Source of the DNA: Desulfobacterales bacterium | GTDB taxonomy: Bacteria > Desulfobacterota > DSM-4660 > Desulfatiglandales > Desulfatiglandaceae | Assembly (NCBI GenBank): GCA_022013615.1 | Contig: JAKLQB010000382.1 | Span: 1 to 7,861 of the forward strand | Length of the DNA: 7,861 bases | Direction: 5' to 3' | Shown here: positions 1 through 5,713 of the stretch, one piece after another | How the letters are laid out: each line of letters begins with the position of its first letter | How positions within the stretch are numbered: the stretch's first letter is position 1 | Program-made: the position numbers and the translations under genes | Notes under the pieces: generated by a model | Told to the model about the DNA's origin: nothing | Databases searched by the model: none | What the model saw: the letters and a program-made list of their open reading frames with translations, nothing else

Positions 1-2
1 CT

Positions 3-521
3 CGAGAGGCCGCAGACATATCGCAAAACAAGGAATATAAGCAGATAACTGTAAAACTGTATGGTAAAGGGGTTCTGCTTAGAAAAATTATTTGGGGTAG
101 GGAAATTAAGACGCGTCCACAATTCTTAGCTAGAGCAGGCCAGTTGATAATGAGTAGAATTGATGCCCGGAACGGTGCATTTGGTTTGATACCTGGCGCG
201 CTTGACGGCGCAATTGTTACGCAAGACTTTCCTCTATTTGATATTAACACTGAAATAATAAAACCTAGCTATTTGGCTCTTCTTTGTCGGTCGGCAAAAT
301 TCATCGAAACATGTAGGCTTGCAAGTCGCGGTACGACGAATCGCAAACGTCTTAAAGAGGATATTTTCCTTGAAGAAACTGTCCCAGTTCCTCCAATACC
401 CATGCAAAATCAAATAGGAATGCTGGTTGATTCTGCGAACTTGTTTCTTGAATCTGTTTTTGAAGTCACCTCATCTGCTGAGAATATTATCGTCGCTTTT
501 GCAAATCATCTATTTGAGTAA
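3..521 (+). CDS. hsdS: Type I restriction-modification specificity subunit (HsdS), C-terminal part
   Basis: The frame is open from the window edge to TAA at 519-521, giving about 172 residues; the start lies outside. The subunit directs a type I HsdR/HsdM complex to its DNA target through target-recognition domains (TRDs). Visible HsdS hallmarks, in order: a KLYGKGV segment, KTRPQF, then GQLIMSRIDARNGAFG with the typical DFPLFDIN strand after it, a helix with ASRGTTNRKRLKE, and the TRD exit PVPPIPMQNQ. That exit runs into a helical tail ending in HLFE, which resembles the natural end of this subfamily, so the C-terminus looks intact. An internal ATG at 144 is not the start, because homologous sequence continues upstream of it. 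HsdM and HsdR are not in the window. The family call rests on remembered motifs; the target sequence cannot be predicted. Confidence 0.85.
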   Translation, partial: REAADISQNKEYKQITVKLYGKGVLLRKIIWGREIKTRPQFLARAGQLIMSRIDARNGAFGLIPGALDGAIVTQDFPLFDINTEIIKPSYLALLCRSAKFIETCRLASRGTTNRKRLKEDIFLEETVPVPPIPMQNQIGMLVDSANLFLESVFEVTSSAENIIVAFANHLFE

Positions 522-655
522 CGGTATACAATTAGTTCTTTGAATTTCATTGACGGCGACATTACACCCATCTCGCCCATCACCCAAAGGAAGACGGCAC
601 ATCAATATCTTTCACCCGAGATGAGGCCTGAGTGGTCCTGGGCTATACTGCAGCA

Positions 656-684
656 CTGATATCAAGTGAGCGAACTCGTATAAT
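656..684 (+). promoter_or_regulatory. Candidate sigma70-type promoter of the AIPR-like gene
   Basis: A perfect TATAAT lies at 679-684. CTGATA at 656-661 matches TTGACA at 4 of 6 positions with a 17-nt spacer. The predicted transcription start near 691 would give a leader of about 40 nt before the ATG at 733. Position and spacing support it; it is not proven. Confidence 0.5.
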
Positions 685-732
685 CGACGCGTAGTGTGAA
701 CAAGTGCCAAACGGAGACTGTAGGAGGTTAGT

Positions 733-1539
733 ATGTCCAAGAAAAAATTGTCTGAAAATGATCTTAGGCAGGAATTAAATGAGTTCGGAGAAATTTACCC
801 ACAACTCTCCGATGATGAATTATTTATTTTGTGGTTTCTCAGGGCATTTGTGACAGAAGACGAGCAAGGTGCAGTGGATTCGCTGACAGGCGCATCTGGA
901 GATAAAGGAGCAGATGCAATTTTCATTGATGAAAAAGCAAAAGATGTCTTCATTGTTCAGGGTAAGTATCGAGATAAGGTAGGGACGAAGAACGAGAAAA
1001 GAAGCGATGTAACCAGCTTCGCGGATATAGCAGTCAGGATCTCTGGTTCACTGGATGATTTTTCGGCCCTTCTTGAAAACAGCGATTCAAGGGTGCATAC
1101 CAACCTCAAAGAAGCTCGGGAACGCATAGTCAAAAGAAATTACAGGCTGCAACTATACTACGCGACGCTTGGCCGGTGCAGTGAAGGGCTTGAAAAAGAA
1201 GCCATCTCCATTGTTCAGACAGCGAAGTGTGAGGCCGGTATTGAGATATGCGGCGGAGAAAAAATTATGCTTCTGCTCGCTGATTATCTTGAGGGCGTTG
1301 CCCCTCCTGTGCCGGGTGTTGACCTCGAAATGGAATCAGGCCATGGAGTTGTCGTAAACGGTATACTCCAAAGATATGATAAGAATACGGACATTGAGTC
1401 CTGGATCTTCTCTATGTCCGGCCGAGCAGTCGCAGAGATTTTTGAGAGATCAGGCCCCAGAATTTTCGCAAGAAATGTTCGAGGTTTTCTCGATATTACG
1501 GATGTGGTAGCCCGGGGTCGGGCCATTGTAAGGGATTGA
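733..1539 (+). pseudogene. AIPR-type abortive-infection protein, N-terminal part, truncated
   Basis: The 268-residue frame starts at an ATG with a strong AGGAGG (722-727) five bases upstream. Residues about 40-125 carry an acidic, restriction-nuclease-like region (SGDKGADAIFID, then VFIVQGKYRD). The C-terminal SGPRIFARNVRGFLDITDV matches the conserved block of AIPR proteins, which are linked to phage-resistance loci and normally continue for several hundred residues past a following NNG motif. Here the match ends at DV. The last eleven codons (VARGRAIVRD and stop) are read out of the first copy of a 41-bp tandem duplication, so the stop is fortuitous. No AIPR continuation was seen downstream. 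The gene is therefore probably a truncated relic, although the intact promoter and ribosome site mean a short product could be made. The family assignment is confident for the C-terminal block and moderate overall. Confidence 0.7.
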
Positions 1540-1592
1540 AATGGTTTGATAAGCCCGGGGTCGGGCCATTGTAAGGGATTGAAATGGTTTGA
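1509..1592. repeat. Two exact 41-bp direct repeats separated by 2 bp
   Basis: The unit starts AGCCCGGGGTCGGGCCATTG and ends GGGATTGAAATGGTTTGA. Copies lie at 1509-1549 and 1552-1592, joined by TA, a period of 43. Each copy contains a small inverted repeat, GCCCG-gggt-CGGGC, with the GGGGTC core found elsewhere in the window. The first copy supplies the last codons and stop of the AIPR-like gene. The perfect identity suggests a recent duplication or an insertion scar. Confidence 0.9.
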
Positions 1593-1929
1593 GAAAGGAT
1601 ACAAAAGGAGCGCAAAAGGGGGCCTATAATAGCGTTTTTAGGCCCTAAATGAACCTTTTAGGGTCGGCGTTCTCCTACAGCGGCAACGGGAACGCAAGAA
1701 TCATTCCCTATGGGAAACGAAAAGTTACCCCCTAACTGACTAAAGGGGTCGCCTCTTGACTCTCCCAAGAAACAGCGAGAGTTATAATGCTGTTTCTTTC
1801 ACAAATGACTCTGAAGCACATGTCAGAGCCAGGTGCTTGCTGACGTTAGCCAAAAGGCGCGAGCAAATTTGACCCCATCATTTTTGTCTCTACTTGTTCT
1901 AAAACAGATCGCCTTCTGTGGAAGAGAAT
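1540..1929. other. Hairpin-rich intergenic region with one GGGGTC/TTGAC element
   Basis: No credible gene was found. After the tandem repeat come several small inverted repeats in series: GGGCCTA/TAGGCCC (1620-1645), CCCTAAA/TTTAGGG (1643-1663, sharing bases with the previous one), GCGTTC/GAACGC (1667-1695), TTCCC/GGGAA (1704-1716), AAGAAACAGC/GCTGTTTCTT (1767-1798, ten perfect pairs, loop of 12) and CTCTGA/TCAGAG (1809-1828). A TAAAGGGGTC element with TTGACT lies at 1741-1761, and an inverted GACCCC copy at 1871-1876. TATAAT at 1783-1788 has TTGACT 21 bp upstream, too far for a good promoter. Confidence 0.55.
1767..1798. repeat. Perfect 10-bp stem-loop
   Basis: AAGAAACAGC (1767-1776) and GCTGTTTCTT (1789-1798) pair perfectly around a 12-nt loop that contains TATAAT. 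No long T-run follows, so it is not a convincing intrinsic terminator. It could be an operator-like palindrome or part of a repeat element. Confidence 0.5.
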
Positions 1930-2130
1930 ATGGACGACTGGTGTGATCAACAAGAATCTGTTCCTGATGGAGATCGAATTTATCGTTGCTCGAAATGCGG
2001 CAAAAGGCTTCATCCCCGCAAAATATTCGGAAGCGATGGTGAGCTTGCAGGGTGGAGATTGCCACCCCACAAGAAGAAGGGGCACAAGATTAGGGCAATA
2101 AAGGACCGTCAGCGCAAAATACGAACCTAG
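1930..2130 (+). CDS. Small zinc-ribbon-like protein, unknown function
   Basis: Translation gives 66 residues from the ATG at 1930. A GTG at 1918 would add four residues, but the ATG is preferred because GGAAGAG lies just before it. The protein has an acidic N-terminus and a CSKCG knuckle (Cys20, Cys23), followed by H28 and a basic PPHKKKGHK segment with His47 and His52. This could form a Cys2-His2-type zinc site. The C-terminus is strongly basic (RAIKDRQRKIRT), so nucleic-acid binding is plausible, but this is inference. I do not recognise a characterised family. A GGGGTC element begins nine bases after the stop. Its context, between an abortive-infection relic and an exonuclease, does not define its role. 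Confidence 0.6.
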   Translation: MDDWCDQQESVPDGDRIYRCSKCGKRLHPRKIFGSDGELAGWRLPPHKKKGHKIRAIKDRQRKIRT

Positions 2131-2136
2131 GGGGAA

Positions 2137-2214
2137 AAGGGGTCGGGAATTGCGGGGACAGTTTATTTCATTGTGGGAAATCAGTAAAACAATAAGGGGC
2201 AGACCCCATTTTTT
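2137..2214. repeat. GGGGTC element pair in inverted orientation, with terminator-like hairpin
   Basis: AAAGGGGTC ends at 2144, and an inverted copy, GACCCC followed by ATTTTTT, lies at 2202-2214. Between them is a second G-rich motif, GGGGACAG (2154-2161). The right end also folds locally as GGGG-caga-CCCC (2196-2207) followed by A and six T, the shape of a short rho-independent terminator reading rightward. The structure ends ten bases before the exonuclease start. Confidence 0.6.
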
Positions 2215-2223
2215 ATCAACCCT

Positions 2224-2847
2224 ATGAACAACTTTCCTGTCATAGTTCTTGATTTCGAGACAACCGGTTTCTCACCACAATACGGTGACAGGGCTATCGA
2301 AATCGGTGCTGTACTCATAGAAAACAACATGGTCACTGATCGTTTTCAAAGCTTGATGAATCCGGGATTCAGGATCAGTTCCTTTATCGAATTATACACG
2401 GGTATTAATAACGACATGGTAAAGGCAGCTCCGCCCTGTGAAGAGGTGATAGAACAGTTTGCGGAATTTATGGGTGATCATCCTCTTGTCGCCCATAACG
2501 CATCTTTTGACAGAAGATTTCTTGATTCAGAACTTGGGTTTATCGGAAAATCAAGAAATAGCAACATGGCTTGCTCCATGCTGGCGGCACGAAGGGTGTA
2601 TCCAAATTTACCAAATTATCAACTTGGGACACTAGTCCTCTACTGTGGAATTTATACCGATGGAACATTTCACAGAGCACTTGCTGATGCCGAAATGACC
2701 GGCCAACTCTGGATTTCAATGATTGATGAGATTAAAGATACTTTCGGGATCAACCCGGTGCCATTCGACCTGATGCGAAAATTATCCAAAATAACCAAGG
2801 CAAAGGCACCGGCATATTTTGAGAAGATTGCCGTTGAACAAAGATAG
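2224..2847 (+). CDS. DnaQ-like DEDDh 3'-5' exonuclease
   Basis: The 207-residue protein belongs to the DEDDh (RNase T/DnaQ) exonuclease superfamily, which removes nucleotides from 3' ends with two divalent metals. All signature motifs are present: Exo I DFETTG (Asp10, Glu12), Exo II HNASFDRRFL (Asp96), and Exo III HRALADAEMT (His150, Asp155). The order and spacing match the PolIII epsilon/PolC-type exonuclease domain. The tail after about residue 170 has no recognised domain, so this is a stand-alone exonuclease, possibly for repair or proofreading. The ATG at 2224 fits because the Exo I strand starts at residue 6 and no upstream start is available. However, no Shine-Dalgarno site is seen and a terminator-like repeat lies directly upstream, so expression may be weak. 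DNA or RNA preference cannot be told. Confidence 0.9.
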   Translation: MNNFPVIVLDFETTGFSPQYGDRAIEIGAVLIENNMVTDRFQSLMNPGFRISSFIELYTGINNDMVKAAPPCEEVIEQFAEFMGDHPLVAHNASFDRRFLDSELGFIGKSRNSNMACSMLAARRVYPNLPNYQLGTLVLYCGIYTDGTFHRALADAEMTGQLWISMIDEIKDTFGINPVPFDLMRKLSKITKAKAPAYFEKIAVEQR

Positions 2848-3169
2848 AAGGTCGAACAGGGGCTGTCTCTTAAGCGGCAGAAGCATAAGCAGGGGGCTTA
2901 GGGGACGCTGAGTGTAGGGAATGGGGACCCTGGTAAAAAAGTAAGTTATGTAGGTAAAGGAAAATAATTTATGAAATTGGGCGGTAAAAGAGCAGGGCAT
3001 GTCGCTTTTAGAACTGGCTATGCTGTTGGAGATAATCCCTCCTTCCGTCGGGTACTGGTCCCCCTTTCCCCACAAGGGAGTGAGGGTTATAGAGGCTTGG
3101 CATCTGGGGCTTCTTTGGTTAGTCTTGGCAGGCCGATCCATAAAGGCGGATCAAGAGTGAATAGAGGAC
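2848..3169. other. Intergenic region, no convincing gene
   Basis: The stretch between the exonuclease and the convergent TraR/DksA-like gene is rich in GGGGA/GGGGC motifs (for example GGGGACGCTGAGT at 2902). An open frame at 2971-3177 (68 codons, rich in Gly, Arg and Ser) has a weak AAAGGA about ten bases before its ATG. It overlaps the end of the minus-strand gene by 8 bp and resembles nothing I recognise, so it is not called as a gene. A short GATCC/GGATC inverted repeat near 3134-3151 has no T-run and is at best a weak terminator. Confidence 0.4.
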
Positions 3170-3805
3170 TCATTTAGCCGGATTTGCTTCCAACTCAAGT
3201 TCCTCTATATCGGTAAACGATATGTAGTCTTCATCTGTGGTGATGAAAAAGCCTGAATCATTATCGGCGTCTTCCTGGCCTTCCCACCCCTGGCCCTTTT
3301 CCCAATGGTAAGAGGGATGGGAACCCCTGGCAAAACTTGATCTGGACTCCATCTTTTCAATCTCACGCAGGCAGGGAACGCAGAGCGTGGCTTCCGGCAC
3401 GATGAAAAGCCGTTCCTCCGGGATTCGCTCCCCGCACTCTTCGCACAGACCGAATTCCTCGTCATGCCTGATCCTGCGAATGAGGAGATCTATTTTATCC
3501 AGCTCCCTGTCCTTTCTCTCGATGAGCTTGCAGAATGTCAGTGCGGAGATCTCCCGATCGGCATGGTCGAGATCCTCAATCAGGCCGTCCGCCGAGAAAA
3601 AATTCCCGTAGGCCTTCTGGCTTACAATGAGACGGGTGAGGGCTTGCTCCACTTCCTCCCTCTTGGCCGTCAAATTTTTCAGGAAACGCGCCTGAAAATC
3701 TTCATTGCCAGCGGGTTCATACACCCCTCCAACCTCACCATCATCATCCGTCCGGGCCACCATAGCCATTTCATCAACATTGTTGTACGATATCTCTTCT
3801 AACAT
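3170..3805 (-). CDS. TraR/DksA-family C4 zinc-finger protein with long acidic tail
   Basis: This 211-residue protein starts at ATG 3803-3805 after a purine-rich GGGGGAAAGG. DksA-type proteins insert a coiled coil into the RNA polymerase secondary channel and tune transcription, often with ppGpp. Residues about 37-115 form the predicted helical hairpin. Its tip, DLDHAD (Asp80, Asp83), corresponds by inspection to the acidic DPVD tip of E. coli DksA. A zinc finger follows: Cys121, Cys124 (LCEECGERI), Cys142 and Cys145 (LCVPCLREIE). Both ends are unusual: about 35 acidic residues precede the hairpin, and about 60 Glu/Asp-rich residues follow the finger, making it longer than typical DksA (about 150) or TraR (about 70). 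It is transcribed alone from a predicted promoter with an upstream FNR-type box. It may be a DksA paralogue rather than the housekeeping copy. Confidence 0.85.
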   Translation of the reverse strand: MLEEISYNNVDEMAMVARTDDDGEVGGVYEPAGNEDFQARFLKNLTAKREEVEQALTRLIVSQKAYGNFFSADGLIEDLDHADREISALTFCKLIERKDRELDKIDLLIRRIRHDEEFGLCEECGERIPEERLFIVPEATLCVPCLREIEKMESRSSFARGSHPSYHWEKGQGWEGQEDADNDSGFFITTDEDYISFTDIEELELEANPAK

Positions 3806-3853
3806 CCTGCCTTTCCCCCTAAAAAATTCGGGTTGATGCCCGAAACCGGAGGA

Positions 3854-3881
3854 ATAATAATCAAATTTCCTGCTTTGTCAA
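3854..3881 (-). promoter_or_regulatory. Sigma70-type promoter of the TraR/DksA-like gene
   Basis: On the minus strand, a perfect TTGACA (3881-3876) and TATTAT (3859-3854) are separated by 16 bp. The predicted start near 3847 leaves a leader of about 42 nt before the ATG. Confidence 0.7.
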
Positions 3882-3922
3882 TTCAAATTAAACAAAAAAG
3901 CGATCCTCGAGGTTTTTTATTT

Positions 3923-3942
3923 ACTTTGATGTGAATCAAAGT
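3923..3942. promoter_or_regulatory. FNR/CRP-type operator, 20-bp perfect palindrome
   Basis: The site reads ACTTTGAT-GTGA-ATCAAAGT: two perfect 8-bp arms that contain the full FNR consensus TTGAT-N4-ATCAA. Its centre is about 85 bp upstream of the predicted transcription start of the TraR/DksA-like gene. This is a workable position for an upstream class I activator site, although repression is also possible. No gene on the other side is close enough to be an obvious target. Confidence 0.65.
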
Positions 3943-4346
3943 CATTCCTGGGCCGGGGATATCTCGCTGTGGCTGGGTCGGACCGGACCGAGACAACAAT
4001 CTGAAATTTCAAATTAATTGACTGAAAACCTTCCTGAAATAACGCTTAGAACGGCAATTTTGGTGGCAAAATGGGCATTTTAAGATTTTGTATTGTGAGC
4101 GAATGCGAGATTGGCTTAAGGCACGAGGCGCAAGGCGCACGCGTATTCAAACAAAATGAGGTCATGGTTCGGAGGCAAGTCGCTAAAAAAAACTGATTAT
4201 AGAAAACGGATCAATCTGCCAAGGGACCAAATTGCGAGGGTTTATTGCTGTCACGGATAATGACTGATTACGCGGAGCATATTCGTTGGCTCGCTGAGAA
4301 CGGAACCGGTTGCGATTTGTAAAAAGACCTGATATTAAGATATACT
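3943..4346. other. Intergenic region upstream of the DarT fragment
   Basis: No supported gene. The stretch holds a degenerate 7-bp tandem repeat (AGGCACG, AGGCGCA, AGGCGCA at 4119-4139). A short frame ending at TAA 4319-4321 contains MTDYAEHIRWLAENGTGCDL, which could be the tail of a lost gene but matches nothing I recognise. TTGTAA (4316-4321) and TATACT (4340-4345) with an 18-bp spacer would start transcription inside the DarT frame, so it is not a convincing promoter for it. Confidence 0.4.
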
Positions 4347-4571
4347 ATGTCTAATGGACCAACGCTGATTTATCATATCACTCATAAAGATAATTTGGAG
4401 GGGATTATCTCGCGAGGTGGCCTGGTTGCTCAAAGTGTAATGGACACAGACCCGATAGCCTATTGCAACATAGCCCACGCCACAATCCAGGATCGAAGAG
4501 CCCAAACCCCAGTGTCATGTGGGCCGGGAGGGTTTCTTCACGATCAGTTCAAAAATGGGGTCAGCCCTTGA
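4347..4571 (+). pseudogene. darT: DarT-like DNA ADP-ribosyltransferase toxin, N-terminal fragment
   Basis: The 74-codon frame begins GPTLIYHITHKDNLEGIISRGGL, the hallmark N-terminus of DarT (formerly DUF4433). DarT is the toxin of the DarTG system, which attaches ADP-ribose from NAD+ to thymidine in DNA and serves in phage defence. His10, His13 and the IQDRRAQTPV segment (Arg51) match the NAD-binding part. The similarity stops at PGGFLHD, just where the family normally continues with a YVPFYF core. The remaining residues (QFKNGVSP) are read from a GGGGTC element. The usual length is about 200 residues, so the C-terminal half with the catalytic glutamate is missing. No DarG antitoxin (macrodomain) gene is present. 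The fragment should be inactive, which fits survival without the antitoxin. The start has only a poor ribosome site. Confidence 0.8.
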
Positions 4572-4573
4572 CA
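4551..4573 (+). repeat. GGGGTC/TTGACA element at the DarT break
   Basis: AAAAATGGGGTC (4551-4562) is followed after six bases by TTGACA (4568-4573), the same layout as the elements at 1742 and 5081. It forms the exact junction where DarT homology ends. The TTGACA is a perfect -35 hexamer, but the best -10 at 17-bp spacing (TAGAGG) is poor. Confidence 0.6.
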
Positions 4574-4591
4574 TAGGACATTTGAAAGCGT

Positions 4592-4671
4592 AGAGGTCGG
4601 GTCTTCATTTCCAGTTGGAGACAGACACGCCTCCGCATCCAAGGTAAATCCTGAATGAGAAGTCGACCTCT
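4592..4671. repeat. 80-nt imperfect palindrome upstream of the cupin gene
   Basis: The outer arms 4592-4609 and 4654-4671 are complementary at 14 of 18 positions, with the first eight (AGAGGTCG/CGACCTCT) perfect. The 44-nt interior has further short complementary blocks (TTGGAG with CTCC and CCAA), so a branched hairpin is possible. It ends 42 bp before the cupin start and could be a repeat element or a leader structure. No T-run follows. Confidence 0.55.
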
Positions 4672-4713
4672 TTACCCGTGCCCCGTTAGGTGCGGTTCTT
4701 TTTAAGGATAAAC

Positions 4714-5079
4714 ATGACATACTCCGCAATAAATCTGACGAAAAAACTCGACAAGTTTTCAGAACATTGGTCTCCAAAGATCATTGCTCAAATGAATGAT
4801 TACCACTTCAAACTGGTTAAGTTCCAAGGCGACTTTGTTTGGCATAGTCACGCAGATACAGATGAGGCTTTCATCGTTATCGAAGGGCAAATGAGCATCG
4901 ATTTCCGTGACGGCAGGGTCGACCTCAAGGCAGGAGAGATGTTTGTCGTCCCAAAGGGAGTAGAGCACAAACCATTCGCTGAAAGAGAATGCAAGATCAT
5001 GCTCATTGAACCTGCCGGCACTGTAAACACCGGTGACTCCGGTGGTGAAATGACAGAGAAAGACAACGTTTGGATCTAG
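4714..5079 (+). CDS. Single-domain cupin protein (metal-binding)
   Basis: The 121-residue protein starts at ATG 4714, five bases after AAGGA (4704-4708). A GTG at 4690 would add eight residues but lacks a good ribosome site. It is a small beta-barrel cupin with both conserved motifs: [20 protein letters not shown] (His44, His46, Glu51) and [16 protein letters not shown] (His85). This is a complete 3-His/1-Glu metal set. The compact length matches stand-alone Cupin_2 proteins, many of which have unknown substrates; the exact reaction cannot be told. The C-terminus ([16 protein letters not shown]) also looks like the normal end of this subfamily. The gene stands alone between the palindrome and a dead transposase element that begins immediately after its TAG stop. 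It is one of the few clearly intact genes in this stretch. Confidence 0.9.
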   Translation: MTYSAINLTKKLDKFSEHWSPKIIAQMNDYHFKLVKFQGDFVWHSHADTDEAFIVIEGQMSIDFRDGRVDLKAGEMFVVPKGVEHKPFAERECKIMLIEPAGTVNTGDSGGEMTEKDNVWI

Positions 5080-5080
5080 T

Positions 5081-5555
5081 AAAGGGGTCTGCCGTTGACT
5101 CTTGAATTATTTTTTAAGTGCTGGCCCCATGTCTAGACCATTAAGAATTCAATATCCAGATGCATTGTATCATGTGAGGTATGCAGAAACTACGGAGTGC
5201 AAGGGTTCAACTGTATAGATCAAGAAGGGGCATCTGAAATGAAGCGAGGCATGTTGCGATTTATCTGCTGAGGGCTCTTCGAGGCGACAATTTGGAGGAG
5301 ATAGGCCGGGATTTCAATATCAGCCGATTTATTTCGGTCAGCAGTGTCGTAGAAAGAATGAGGAGGAAGATATCCAACCCGCCTGCCTCGCTTGGCAACT
5401 CCCCTAATGGCATGTAAGGCGGCACTTCAAAGAACGCCGCTGAGTGTTAATAGAATGGGTTGCTGTGGGCAATGGCGGGCAGGGGATCGACACTTGAGAA
5501 AACAGGTCGGGGAAATTAAAACTGCGATACGCATGAGTCAAGCGTAGACCCCTTT
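5081..5555. mobile_element. Decayed REP-associated transposase element with inverted ends
   Basis: The left end 5081-5104 and the reverse complement of 5532-5555 match at 20 of 24 positions, both reading AAAGGGGTCT, then four variable bases, then TTGACTC. They enclose the two surviving pieces of a Y1-type transposase gene. The same motif is scattered singly elsewhere in the window, as expected of REP-like sequences mobilised by such enzymes. No target-site duplication is evident. Confidence 0.65.
5129..5417 (+). pseudogene. Y1 (REP-associated, TnpA_REP) transposase remnant
   Basis: Two pieces in different frames survive. From ATG 5129 the frame reads SRPLRIQYPDALYHV, the classic N-terminus of REP-associated tyrosine transposases, which cut single-stranded DNA with an HUH/Tyr active site. 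It then drifts and ends at TAG 5216-5218. A second piece, 5238-5417, reads EARHVAIYLLRALRGDN and then EEIGRDFNIS, followed by VSSVVERMRRKI. This is the DnaA-like helix-turn-helix that ends many members. The middle, with the catalytic histidines and tyrosine, is deleted. A full gene is over 200 codons; here only about 90 remain. It is therefore not functional in cis. Confidence 0.85.
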
Positions 5556-5713
5556 TTCATATTTATGCCGGAGAAAATTGGTGCGTGGAACCCATTGGCA
5601 TAGATTTAGAACCCGTGGAATTGAGCTTTTCATAGGGTGTGTCGGATGAAATTTCGAGGAAAATTTGAGTTTATTGCAATGCTATTCATTTTTTATCAAA
5701 GGTAGTGTTTTGC
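5556..5713. other. Leader region of the membrane-protein gene
   Basis: AT-rich non-coding DNA between the dead transposase element and the membrane-protein gene. AAAGG at about 5698-5702 is the only ribosome-site candidate. No clear promoter was identified. Confidence 0.4.

Noticed and set aside
1509..1592. Possible CRISPR repeats: the reverse strand reads ATTTCAATCCCTTACAAT, like some CRISPR repeat ends.
   Set aside because: There are only two copies with a 2-bp gap, so there is no spacer, and no cas gene is in the window.
1756..1788. TTGACT and TATAAT as a promoter for the small zinc protein.
   Set aside because: The spacer is 21 bp and the -10 lies in the loop of a perfect hairpin; spacing is outside the usual range.
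2971..3177. 68-codon open frame between the exonuclease and the TraR/DksA-like gene.
   Set aside because: Weak ribosome site, no recognisable family, low-complexity Gly/Arg/Ser content, and overlap with the convergent gene.
3464..3802. 112-codon plus-strand frame opposite the TraR/DksA-like gene.
   Set aside because: It is antisense to a gene with clear zinc-finger and coiled-coil motifs, so it is a shadow.
4259..4321. Short peptide MTDYAEHIRWLAENGTGCDL upstream of DarT as an antitoxin remnant.
   Set aside because: It has no similarity I recognise to the DarG macrodomain, and DarG normally lies downstream of darT.
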